Assembly (NCBI GenBank): GCA_009774765.1
Contig: VSOK01000064.1
Span: 1 to 10,009, forward strand
Direction of reading: 5' to 3'
DNA: 10,009 nt
Source: Bacteroidales bacterium
GTDB taxonomy: Bacteria; Bacteroidota; Bacteroidia; Bacteroidales; UBA932
The translations under genes and the position numbers were made by a program. Each line of letters starts with the position of its first letter. Positions within the stretch are counted from its first letter, which is position 1. The notes beneath the pieces are model-generated. The model ran no database searches, was not told where the DNA came from, and was given only the letters and a program-made list of their open reading frames with translations. This document shows, one piece after another, positions 1 to 5,483 of this stretch.

Positions 1-1032
1 GGTCTCTATCTGATGAAGGCGGCGTATGTCGCTGCTGTTCCACAGCAGCACGGCAAACGAACGTCTGCCGTCGCGGCCGGCCCTGCCGGCCTCCTGGAAA
101 TACGCCTCTGGAGAATCCGGAACATCAAAATGCACCACAAACCTCACGTCAGCTTTGTCAATGCCCATACCGAAGGCGTTGGTGCATACCATTATCCTGA
201 TTTCACCGGACTTCCATTTCTCCTGACGCAGGGAACGTGTCTCAGGTCCCAGACCGGCGTGATAAAAAGATGAGGATATCCCCTGGCCTGACAGAAAAGC
301 CGCGAGTTCCTCTGTCTTTTTACGGCTCCTGACATAGACCACACCTGTACCGTCGACCGAAGCGCATATCTTCAGCAGCTGCCCGAGCTTGTCTTCGCAC
401 TTTCTTACTATATAAGACAGGTTCGGCCTCTCGAATCCGCTTTTCAGAAGCAGCCTCCCTTCAAAATCCAGCCGTTCCATAATGTCATCAGCCACAGACG
501 GGGTAGCCGTAGCGGTAAGAGCAATGACAGGAGCATCCACCACCTTGCGCAATTCACTGATGTTCAGATAATCAGGTCTGAAATCATATCCCCACTGGGA
601 GATGCAGTGCGCCTCATCGATGACTATATAGCTGACATTCATCTGCCCGATGAAACTCTTGAAAAGAGGCGTATTGAGCCGTTCGGGAGACAGGTAAAGG
701 AATTTGAAGTCCCCGTATGCCGCATTGTTGAGCACAAGCTCCACTTCCCTCCGTGACATACCGGTATGCACTGCCAAAGCCTTGACTCCCCTGGCGGCAA
801 GATTCTGCACCTGGTCCTTCATAAGCGCGATAAGAGGAGTGACTACCAGCGCGATCCCTTCCTTCATAAGAGCCGGGACCTGAAAACAGACGGACTTTCC
901 GCCTCCGGTGGGAAGAATGGCAAGCACGTCCTTGCCGCTGCCGGCAGCATCTATGATTTCACGCTGCATAGGCCGGAAAGAATCATAACCCCAATATTCC
1001 TTGAGTATATTTAAGGCTCTATCATCTGACAT
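1..1032 (-). CDS. recQ: RecQ-family ATP-dependent DNA helicase, N-terminal part (cut by window edge)
   Basis: A superfamily 2 3'-5' DNA helicase acting in recombination and repair of stalled forks. The visible 344 residues contain the whole helicase core: a Q-motif-like FRPMQREI (19-26), Walker A TGGGKS (42-47), DEAH box (139-142) followed by the RecQ aromatic loop CISQWGYDFRP (143-153), TAT motif III (173-175), motif V TNAFGMGIDK (284-293) and motif VI QEAGRAGRDG (313-322). The zinc-binding, winged-helix and HRDC regions expected downstream lie beyond base 1. The aromatic loop has Tyr where E. coli RecQ has His (QWGHDFRP). The start is taken at ATG 1032; an in-frame ATG at 1044 would add only MPIE. 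Neither has a Shine-Dalgarno sequence. The gene diverges from pckA. Family assignment is near certain; whether this is the main RecQ or a paralogue cannot be told without the C-terminus. Confidence 0.95.
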   Translation of the reverse strand, partial: MSDDRALNILKEYWGYDSFRPMQREIIDAAGSGKDVLAILPTGGGKSVCFQVPALMKEGIALVVTPLIALMKDQVQNLAARGVKALAVHTGMSRREVELVLNNAAYGDFKFLYLSPERLNTPLFKSFIGQMNVSYIVIDEAHCISQWGYDFRPDYLNISELRKVVDAPVIALTATATPSVADDIMERLDFEGRLLLKSGFERPNLSYIVRKCEDKLGQLLKICASVDGTGVVYVRSRKKTEELAAFLSGQGISSSFYHAGLGPETRSLRQEKWKSGEIRIMVCTNAFGMGIDKADVRFVVHFDVPDSPEAYFQEAGRAGRDGRRSFAVLLWNSSDIRRLHQIET

Positions 1033-1086
1033 CTCAATTGGCATATTTTATGCAGGAAAATGCGCCCGCAACACGATTGCCATTTG

Positions 1087-1094
1087 CAAAAATA
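1087..1094 (-). promoter_or_regulatory. Possible recQ -7 box
   Basis: On the minus strand this reads TATTTTTG, a perfect match to the Bacteroidota -7 consensus TAnnTTTG, about 55 bases upstream of the recQ ATG. No clear TTTG -33 box lies 19-21 bases further upstream (only a T-rich stretch), so the call rests on one box. It lies about 20 bases from the pckA -33 box, so the two promoters would be divergent and nearly overlapping. Confidence 0.35.
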
Positions 1095-1114
1095 GAAAAT
1101 AATTCAGACGAAAA

Positions 1115-1146
1115 TTTGAGCTATACCAAAAATATTTTTATTTTTG
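1115..1146 (+). promoter_or_regulatory. pckA promoter, Bacteroidota sigma-ABfr type
   Basis: The -33 box TTTG (1115-1118) and the -7 box TATTTTTG (1139-1146) are separated by 20 bases, which is the consensus spacing for the primary sigma factor of Bacteroidota. Transcription is predicted to start near 1152, leaving a leader of about 60 bases that is AT-rich and has no Shine-Dalgarno sequence before the ATG. Confidence 0.75.
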
Positions 1147-1151
1147 CACCG

Positions 1152-1169
1152 CTCCTTGAGCACAAGGAG
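1152..1169 (+). promoter_or_regulatory. Hairpin at the predicted 5' end of pckA mRNA
   Basis: CTCCTTG and CAAGGAG form a perfect 7-bp stem around the loop AGCA. It begins within a base or two of the predicted transcription start, so it would sit at the extreme 5' end of the transcript. 5'-terminal stem-loops are known to protect mRNAs from decay in other bacteria. An operator for a DNA-binding protein is the alternative reading. The inverted repeat is seen; its function is inferred. Confidence 0.45.
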
Positions 1170-1213
1170 AAAATAAAGAAATTAATTACCAACATTAAAT
1201 AAATTTCAGATTT

Positions 1214-2821
1214 ATGAGTAAAATTGATTTGGCTAAGTACGGTATCACAGGCGCGACAGAGATTGTCTACAACCCTGACTATGATACATTGTACAAAGAT
1301 GAACTCAACCCTGAACTTTCAGGTTTTGACAAAGGCCAGCTTACAGAGCTTGGAGCTGTAAACGTTATGACTGGCGTTTATACAGGACGTTCTCCTAAGG
1401 ACAAATTCTTTGTAATGGACGAGACCAGCAAAGACACTGTATGGTGGACTTCAGAGGAGTACAAAAACGACAACAAGCCTGTTTCAGAGGCCACATGGAA
1501 AACCCTCAGGGACCTTGCCGTCAAAGAGCTTTCAAACAAGAAACTATACGTAGTAGATACATTCTGCGGTGCAAACCCTGCAACCCGTCTTAAAGTACGT
1601 TTCATCGTTGAGGTTGCATGGCAGGCACATTTCGTAAAGAATATGTTCATCCGCCCTACAGAGGAGGAGATTGCAGCATACGGCGAGCCTGATTTCGTTG
1701 TATTCAACGCTTCAAAGGCAAAAGTTGAGAACTATCAGGAACTCGGACTCAACTCCGAGACTGCAGTAGTGTTCAACCTTACTTCAAAAGAGCAGGTTAT
1801 CATCAACACATGGTACGGCGGTGAGATGAAGAAAGGTATGTTCTCAATCATGAACTACCTCAACCCTCTCCGCGGCATCGCTTCAATGCACTGTTCAGCA
1901 AATACCGACAAAGAAGGAACAAGCTCAGCTATCTTCTTCGGACTTTCAGGTACAGGTAAGACTACCCTTTCTACAGACCCTAAACGTCTCCTTATCGGTG
2001 ACGACGAGCACGGCTGGGATGACGAAGGCGTATTCAACTATGAAGGCGGATGCTACGCAAAGGTTATCAACCTTGACAAGGAAAGCGAGCCGGATATCTA
2101 CAAAGCTATCAAGAAAGACGCTCTTCTTGAGAACGTAACAGTTGCAGAAGACGGCAAGATCAATTTCGCTGACAAGAGCGTGACTGAGAACACACGTGTG
2201 TCATACCCTATCTACCACATCGAGAACATCGTAAAACCGGTTTCAAAGGGTCCTCACGCAAAACAGGTAATCTTCCTTTCAGCTGACGCATTCGGAGTTC
2301 TTCCTCCAGTTTCCATCCTTACTCCAGAGCAGACACAGTACTACTTCCTTTCAGGATTTACTGCTAAACTTGCAGGTACAGAGCGTGGAATCACAGAGCC
2401 TACTCCAACATTCTCAGCTTGTTTCGGAGCAGCGTTCCTTTCACTCCACCCTACAAAATACGGTGAGGAGCTTGTAAAGAGAATGCAGGCTACAGGTGCA
2501 AAGGCATACCTCGTAAATACAGGATGGAACGGTACAGGCAAACGTATCTCCATCAAGGATACCAGAGGAATCATTGACGCTATCCTCGACGGTTCAATCG
2601 AGAAGGCTCCAACCAAGAAGATCCCTTATTTCGACTTCGAGGTTCCTACAGAGCTTCCAGGTGTTGACACCAATATCCTCGACCCTCGCGATACATACAA
2701 ATGCGCTTGCGAGTGGGAAGAGAAGGCAAAAGACCTCGCAGGACGTTTCATCAAGAACTTCACCAAGTTCACAGGAAACGACCTCGGAAAGGCTCTTGTA
2801 GAGGCTGGTCCAAAACTCTAA
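1214..2821 (+). CDS. pckA: Phosphoenolpyruvate carboxykinase (ATP)
   Basis: Cytosolic enzyme interconverting oxaloacetate + ATP and phosphoenolpyruvate + CO2 + ADP. In fermentative Bacteroidales it commonly runs in the carboxylating direction, feeding the oxaloacetate-malate-fumarate-succinate route while gaining ATP; it also serves gluconeogenesis. The 535-residue length is normal for the ATP-dependent family. Visible signatures: RSPKDK (59-64) with the substrate-binding Arg, the P-loop GLSGTGKTTLS (243-253, Lys249), and the metal-binding/kinase-2 segment LIGDDEHGW (260-268). The start is fixed by the family N-terminus. There is no Shine-Dalgarno sequence; the leader before the ATG is A/T-rich, common for strongly expressed Bacteroidota genes. 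Leucine codons are almost all CTT/CTC, whereas neighbouring genes use CTG often, consistent with high expression. The gene stands alone between its own promoter and a strong terminator. Confidence 0.98.
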   Translation: MSKIDLAKYGITGATEIVYNPDYDTLYKDELNPELSGFDKGQLTELGAVNVMTGVYTGRSPKDKFFVMDETSKDTVWWTSEEYKNDNKPVSEATWKTLRDLAVKELSNKKLYVVDTFCGANPATRLKVRFIVEVAWQAHFVKNMFIRPTEEEIAAYGEPDFVVFNASKAKVENYQELGLNSETAVVFNLTSKEQVIINTWYGGEMKKGMFSIMNYLNPLRGIASMHCSANTDKEGTSSAIFFGLSGTGKTTLSTDPKRLLIGDDEHGWDDEGVFNYEGGCYAKVINLDKESEPDIYKAIKKDALLENVTVAEDGKINFADKSVTENTRVSYPIYHIENIVKPVSKGPHAKQVIFLSADAFGVLPPVSILTPEQTQYYFLSGFTAKLAGTERGITEPTPTFSACFGAAFLSLHPTKYGEELVKRMQATGAKAYLVNTGWNGTGKRISIKDTRGIIDAILDGSIEKAPTKKIPYFDFEVPTELPGVDTNILDPRDTYKCACEWEEKAKDLAGRFIKNFTKFTGNDLGKALVEAGPKL

Positions 2822-2835
2822 ATCTTACTAAGATT
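2821..2835. repeat. Small palindrome overlapping the pckA stop codon
   Basis: AATCTTA-C-TAAGATT is a perfect 7-bp inverted repeat around a single base, starting at the last base of the pckA TAA. As RNA only about five pairs with a 5-base loop could form. It may be a weak 3' structure, or chance. Confidence 0.3.
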
Positions 2836-2844
2836 CAATATCCG

Positions 2845-2883
2845 AAGGGGATGAACAAAAGTATTTTGTTCATCCCCTTTTTT
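2845..2883 (+). terminator. Intrinsic terminator of pckA
   Basis: A perfect 16-bp stem (2845-2860 with 2864-2879), arms beginning AAGGGGATGAAC, closes a 3-base loop GTA and runs into six Ts (2878-2883). The minus strand has no T-tract after the stem, so the signal works only for rightward transcription. It ends the pckA transcript 23 bases after the stop codon. Confidence 0.95.
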
Positions 2884-2985
2884 CGTACCCATCCGTGACA
2901 TTTATCAGCCAAGCCCCCTCTCCTGCATTGGATTGGCACTGACCTATTGACACAAAGCAGGAGCTCCCGATTGGACAAACAGAAA

Positions 2986-3020
2986 GTTCCCAACGTGCTG
3001 ATATCTGGTACATTGGGAAC
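2986..3020. repeat. 35-base palindromic repeat, copy 1
   Basis: An imperfect palindrome opening with GTTCCCAACGTG and closing with ACATTGGGAAC. It is the same length as the copy at 3070-3104 and identical to it at 30 of 35 positions. The heptamer ACAGAAA directly precedes it (2979-2985) and also lies just upstream of copy 2. Folding is better as minus-strand RNA, where the internal C/A mismatch of the arms becomes a U-G wobble. No T-run follows, so it is not an intrinsic terminator. Confidence 0.75.
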
Positions 3021-3069
3021 CAACCATTCTCATAACACACTATCCACCAACTAATTACAGAAACGGAAC

Positions 3070-3104
3070 GTTCCCAACGTGATGAAACCTTGCACATTGG
3101 GAAC
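3070..3104. repeat. 35-base palindromic repeat, copy 2
   Basis: Second copy of the GTTCCCAACGTG...ACATTGGGAAC palindrome, starting 84 bases after copy 1. As minus-strand RNA both arms pair completely over 12 bases (one U-G wobble) around a loop of about 11 bases. The first bases also belong to the perfect palindrome GGAACGTTCC (3065-3074). ACAGAAA occurs at 3057-3063, six bases further away than in copy 1. The paired layout resembles REP/BIME-type intergenic palindromes; that comparison is by form only. Confidence 0.75.
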
Positions 3105-3146
3105 CATTTGTATGCCATCAGGAAAAAAGCATCGTCGGAATACAAG

Positions 3147-3214
3147 GGACATACAGGACAGCACATCAGCCGGCCCCCACCCAGTAACACACTGATTATA
3201 AAACATTTGCAAAA
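3147..3214. repeat. Degenerate copy of the left arm of the 3545-3729 element
   Basis: GGACAT at 3147 is followed 39 bases later by AACACACTGATTATAAAACA and then TTTGCAAAA. At 3547 GGACAT is followed 37 bases later by AACATACTGATAATCAAACA and ATACAAAAA. The order and spacing match although the bases between have diverged. In both places the arm leads directly into a hairpin (3213-3242 here, 3621-3652 there). A common origin is inferred. Confidence 0.45.
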
Positions 3215-3242
3215 CAGTATCCCATCAAAACCGCATACTGTT
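3213..3242. repeat. Hairpin AACAGTAT/ATACTGTT
   Basis: A perfect 8-bp stem (3213-3220 with 3235-3242) around a 14-base loop. It occupies the place, relative to the degenerate arm at 3147-3214, that the central hairpin has in the large palindromic element. No T-run follows on either strand. Confidence 0.5.
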
Positions 3243-3544
3243 CTATAAACACCTGGCACTCAATTCATTACAAAGGTAGGGTATTTACATCCACCTCCGA
3301 CGCAGAGAGGCTCCAGATGGAGCAGTATTGCAAACGTTTATGATATGCCCACTTCTTGCATTAAGCAGATTCTCTGAGCCGGATGAGAAATCGGCATATC
3401 CCGGTTCTTTCTCTGACAGAGACGAAAACAGGATGACAGCATTCAAGTGCATAGATAGAAGCCCCCCTAAAAAAACACCTCCGATCGGGATATTAAACGT
3501 CAAAGGTTGCCAGTCTTGGGTAATGCATTCCTGTTTATTGATTT

Positions 3545-3729
3545 CAGGACATCATACAAATCACGAGCAGGGACACGCCTAACAACATACTGATAATCAA
3601 ACATATACAAAAACCACCTTGCTTTGCCCCTCCATTATTACGGGGGCAAAGCAGACGCATTTTATCTAAGTGCTTGATTTTATGCAATTTACAAAATGGC
3701 ATCCTGCTCGTGATTTGTATGCGATCCTG
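3545..3729. repeat. 185-base palindromic element with 27-base terminal inverted repeats
   Basis: The ends are inverted repeats of 27 bases matching at 24: CAGGA, three unmatched bases, then the perfect 19-mer CATACAAATCACGAGCAGG (3553-3571), repeated inverted at 3703-3721 with TCCTG at 3725-3729. In the exact middle is a second perfect stem, GCTTTGCCCC/GGGGCAAAGC (3621-3630 with 3643-3652), whose centre falls within half a base of the centre of the outer repeat. The regions between are 49 and 50 bases and resynchronise at AATCAA-n-CA, so the whole is one long imperfect palindrome able to fold as RNA or cruciform. It lacks a transposase. The bases TTT flank both ends, too short to be firm evidence of a target duplication. 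It ends about 80 bases upstream of the operon's -7 box. A MITE-like or palindromic repeat element is the best description. Confidence 0.75.
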
Positions 3730-3807
3730 TTTCATACCCCAAAATCGTCAAGGAAACAATATTCAGCAAAATATCTGAGCATCAATCAAAAAATTACAAA
3801 TTATTTT

Positions 3808-3815
3808 TACATTTG
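3808..3815 (+). promoter_or_regulatory. Likely -7 box of the CsgG-like operon
   Basis: TACATTTG is a perfect TAnnTTTG match followed by CA, as in the pckA promoter. No TTTG is present about 20 bases upstream, so a -33 box is weak or an activator may be needed. Transcription would begin around 3822, leaving a leader of only about 13 bases before the ATG at 3835, which supports that start over in-frame ATGs further upstream. Confidence 0.5.
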
Positions 3816-3834
3816 CACAAAAGACCCAAGAAAT

Positions 3835-4713
3835 ATGAAGCATCTGAAACGACTCTTTTCAATGGTTATTACACTGATGATAATCATTCCGGCAACTGCC
3901 CAGACAGAAAAAACGATCAAAAGAAAAGTTGCCATCGGACGCTTCTCCAATGAGACACAATATGCAAAAGGAGTGTTTTATGACAAGGAGAACGATCCTA
4001 TGAGAAAACAGGCACTGGACATACTGTCAACAAAACTCGCATCCAGCGGGAAATTCATCCTATTGGAAAGAGAAGACCTGGACATCATCGTATCAGAGGC
4101 AGGAGATGCTATGAACAAGATAGGGGCAGACTACATCATTCTCGGCTCCATTACGGAATTCGGCCGTAAGACAGAAGGACAGCAGAAAGTCTTTTCCTCC
4201 ACAAAGACACAGACTGTGGAAGCCGGTGTCAGCATACGCCTGGTGGAAACCGCAACCGGTCTGATAATCTATTCCGATGAAGCCAAAGGATTCGCGGAAA
4301 CCACCTCAAAACAGACAATGGGAATAGGAGGTTCAGCAGGATATGATGCGACTCTGAGCGACAAGGCGATATCAGCGGCATTGTCACAACTGGTAGAAAA
4401 CATCATCAACAAATGTATGGACAAGCCATGGCGTTCCTATATACTGTCCGAAGAGGATGGAACCTATATAATTTCAGGCGGCGCGTCGCAAGGATTGTCA
4501 CAAGGTGACACATTCACCGTATACAGAAAAGGCAAGACTGTGACAAATCCGCAGACAGGCCTGAAAGTGGAACTTCCGGGGACGATAACAGGCACGATAG
4601 AAGTTATAAGTTCTTTTGGAGACACTCCAGAAACCGAGCTGTCTTTCTGCTCATATAAAGGCGAGGAACTGGATACCGACAATCTTACAAACTATTATAT
4701 TTTGGAGGAATAA
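3835..4713 (+). CDS. CsgG/HfaB-like outer-membrane assembly protein
   Basis: A 292-residue exported protein of the CsgG family, whose best-known member forms the outer-membrane curli secretion channel. Residues 1-23 are a signal peptide (basic start, hydrophobic VITLMIIIPATA, cleavage near Gln23). Residues about 30-196 match CsgG: KVAIGRFSN opening strand, KFILLERED (73-81), GADYIILGSITEFG (97-110), then GVSIRLVETATG (131-142). Residues about 200-292 form an extra beta-rich C-terminal domain (GLSQGDTFTVYRKG), reminiscent of the C-terminal domain of FlgT. There is no lipobox Cys, unlike E. coli CsgG. The stretches corresponding to the CsgG membrane hairpins are present but a little shorter, so pore formation is uncertain. 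The start at 3835 is preferred over an in-frame start at 3670, which would hide the signal peptide and place the promoter inside the gene. First gene of a four-gene operon. Confidence 0.88.
   Translation: MKHLKRLFSMVITLMIIIPATAQTEKTIKRKVAIGRFSNETQYAKGVFYDKENDPMRKQALDILSTKLASSGKFILLEREDLDIIVSEAGDAMNKIGADYIILGSITEFGRKTEGQQKVFSSTKTQTVEAGVSIRLVETATGLIIYSDEAKGFAETTSKQTMGIGGSAGYDATLSDKAISAALSQLVENIINKCMDKPWRSYILSEEDGTYIISGGASQGLSQGDTFTVYRKGKTVTNPQTGLKVELPGTITGTIEVISSFGDTPETELSFCSYKGEELDTDNLTNYYILEE
4704..4708 (+). promoter_or_regulatory. Shine-Dalgarno-like GGAGG before the second operon gene
   Basis: GGAGGAA lies in the last codons of the CsgG-like gene, eight bases before the ATG at 4717. Most starts in this window lack such a sequence, so this one probably helps reinitiation across the 3-base gap. 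Confidence 0.5.
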
Positions 4714-4716
4714 GAT

Positions 4717-5055
4717 ATGACAAGATACATTGTTTTGCTTATCTCAGCTTTTATGCTGGCCAGCTGCGGAGTCGGAAGCTACTCTGTCTCTTCAGGACGT
4801 GCCGATGAGGCGTTTCTTGTTTTCGTGGATTCAGACCGGTACGGAATAACCGTAATTGTCGACAGCACGGAATACACTCTGGAAACAGTGAAATACAAAC
4901 GTTACAGAAAAGACAGGAACATCAGAAAAACAACAGAAAACACGATACGGACCACTCCGGGACAACACGAAATAACAGTACTGCAGGGAAAAGACAAGGT
5001 ATACAGCAAAAAGCTGTTCATCTCCGCTGCAGAAACCAAAATCATTGAGCTATGA
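4717..5055 (+). CDS. Small lipoprotein with PEGA-like beta domain
   Basis: A 112-residue predicted lipoprotein. The signal peptide ends in the lipobox LASC with the acylated Cys at residue 17. The residues after it (GVGSYSVSSG) have no acidic cluster like the Bacteroidota surface-export signal, so a periplasm-facing anchor is likely. The mature part is beta-rich; its end, TTPGQHEITVLQGKDKVYSK (79-98) and then a short strand ending in IIEL, resembles PEGA domains (PGxHxIxV...G...Y). A basic stretch KYKRYRKDRNIRK (59-71) sits in the middle. I do not recognise a named family. It starts 3 bases after the CsgG-like gene and its stop overlaps the next start (ATGA), so it is co-translated with known CsgG/GNA1162-type genes and is probably an accessory subunit. 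The function is not known. Confidence 0.85.
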   Translation: MTRYIVLLISAFMLASCGVGSYSVSSGRADEAFLVFVDSDRYGITVIVDSTEYTLETVKYKRYRKDRNIRKTTENTIRTTPGQHEITVLQGKDKVYSKKLFISAAETKIIEL

Positions 5056-5483
5056 AAAAAATAATTCTGGTCACCATTTCAGCCTTTCTCATCATGTCAT
5101 GCGGAACGACCACATCACTATACTATTGGGGAGGCAACAAGAAAGGGACCACAGCCTATGAAAATTCCGCATACAAGAATTACGACAAGCAGACTCCTGA
5201 AAGTCTGTGCCAACTTATATGCATCTATGAAGATATGGTCAAAAATCCTGGAGGAACACGCAAGATGCCTCCTCCAGGCATCTGTGCCGAATACGGGTAT
5301 ATACTGCTGATACCGGAAACAGCCCATATTTTCAGTGAATATGCGACAAGTGCACAAAAAAAGATGCTTGAAGGAACGGATTTCACCCAAAAAGGCAAGG
5401 AACTCCTGGAAATGGAAATAAGATTATATCCCGAATCCATAAAATTTGTCAAACCTCTTATGGAAAAACTCTGCGACCGATGA
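5052..5483 (+). CDS. DUF4810 family lipoprotein
   Basis: A 143-residue predicted lipoprotein: signal peptide MKKIILVTISAFLIMS with Cys17 as the acylation site, followed by CGTTTSLYYWG, characteristic of DUF4810 proteins. Conserved blocks seen: PPPGICAEYGYILL (73-86) and a final helical part with LYPESIKFVKPLMEKL (125-140). A function is not established for the family; its members are typically encoded beside CsgG-like and DUF799 genes, as here. No acidic export signal follows the Cys, so it should face the periplasm. The start overlaps the previous stop by four bases (ATGA) and has no Shine-Dalgarno sequence, implying translational coupling. The 4-base overlap with the next gene has the same form. 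Confidence 0.85.
   Translation: MKKIILVTISAFLIMSCGTTTSLYYWGGNKKGTTAYENSAYKNYDKQTPESLCQLICIYEDMVKNPGGTRKMPPPGICAEYGYILLIPETAHIFSEYATSAQKKMLEGTDFTQKGKELLEMEIRLYPESIKFVKPLMEKLCDR

Larger units (their letters stand above)
2884..3834. other. Repeat-rich intergenic region without a convincing gene
   Basis: About 950 bases between the pckA terminator and the CsgG-like gene. Open frames exist on both strands but none has a recognisable product, a good start or normal composition; the minus-strand ones are rich in Cys, Trp and hydrophobic residues and run straight through palindromes. The contents are repeats: an imperfect inverted repeat at 2920-2926/2957-2963 (CTCCTGC/GCAGGAG), two 35-base palindromes, a degenerate repeat shared by 3147-3214 and 3547-3615, a hairpin at 3213-3242, a small hairpin at 3310-3323, an 8-bp inverted repeat GATATGCC/GGCATATC (3342-3349/3393-3400) and the 185-base palindromic element at 3545-3729. 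ATCAGCC followed by a C-run recurs at 2903-2918 and 3164-3178. The overall picture is decayed repeat elements. Confidence 0.7.

Noticed and set aside
2986..3104. CRISPR-like array
   Set aside because: There are only two repeats, diverged at 5 of 35 positions, with a single 49-base interval and no cas genes.
2870..3259. Minus-strand open frame of 129 codons starting GTG
   Set aside because: It runs through both 35-base palindromes, which it translates as two similar Trp/Arg-containing segments, is rich in Cys and Trp, ends inside the pckA terminator and has no recognisable domain. The repeats explain the frame better than a gene.
3285..3582. Open frames of 72 (minus) and 84 (plus) codons
   Set aside because: They overlap on opposite strands, contain inverted repeats and show no domain, signal peptide or promoter.
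3621..3652. Intrinsic terminator at GCTTTGCCCC/GGGGCAAAGC
   Set aside because: There is a 12-base loop and no T-run immediately after the stem on either strand, and it is centred exactly within the larger palindrome, so it is better read as the tip of that element.
3544..3735. Minus-strand open frame of 63 codons
   Set aside because: It covers almost exactly the 185-base palindromic element. Its similarity to part of the other minus-strand frame (F-C-x-C-x-I-I-S-x-L-L-G) follows from the shared DNA repeat.
3670..3834. N-terminal extension of the CsgG-like protein from an upstream ATG
   Set aside because: It would bury the signal peptide 55 residues inside the protein and place the -7 box and part of the palindromic element within coding sequence.
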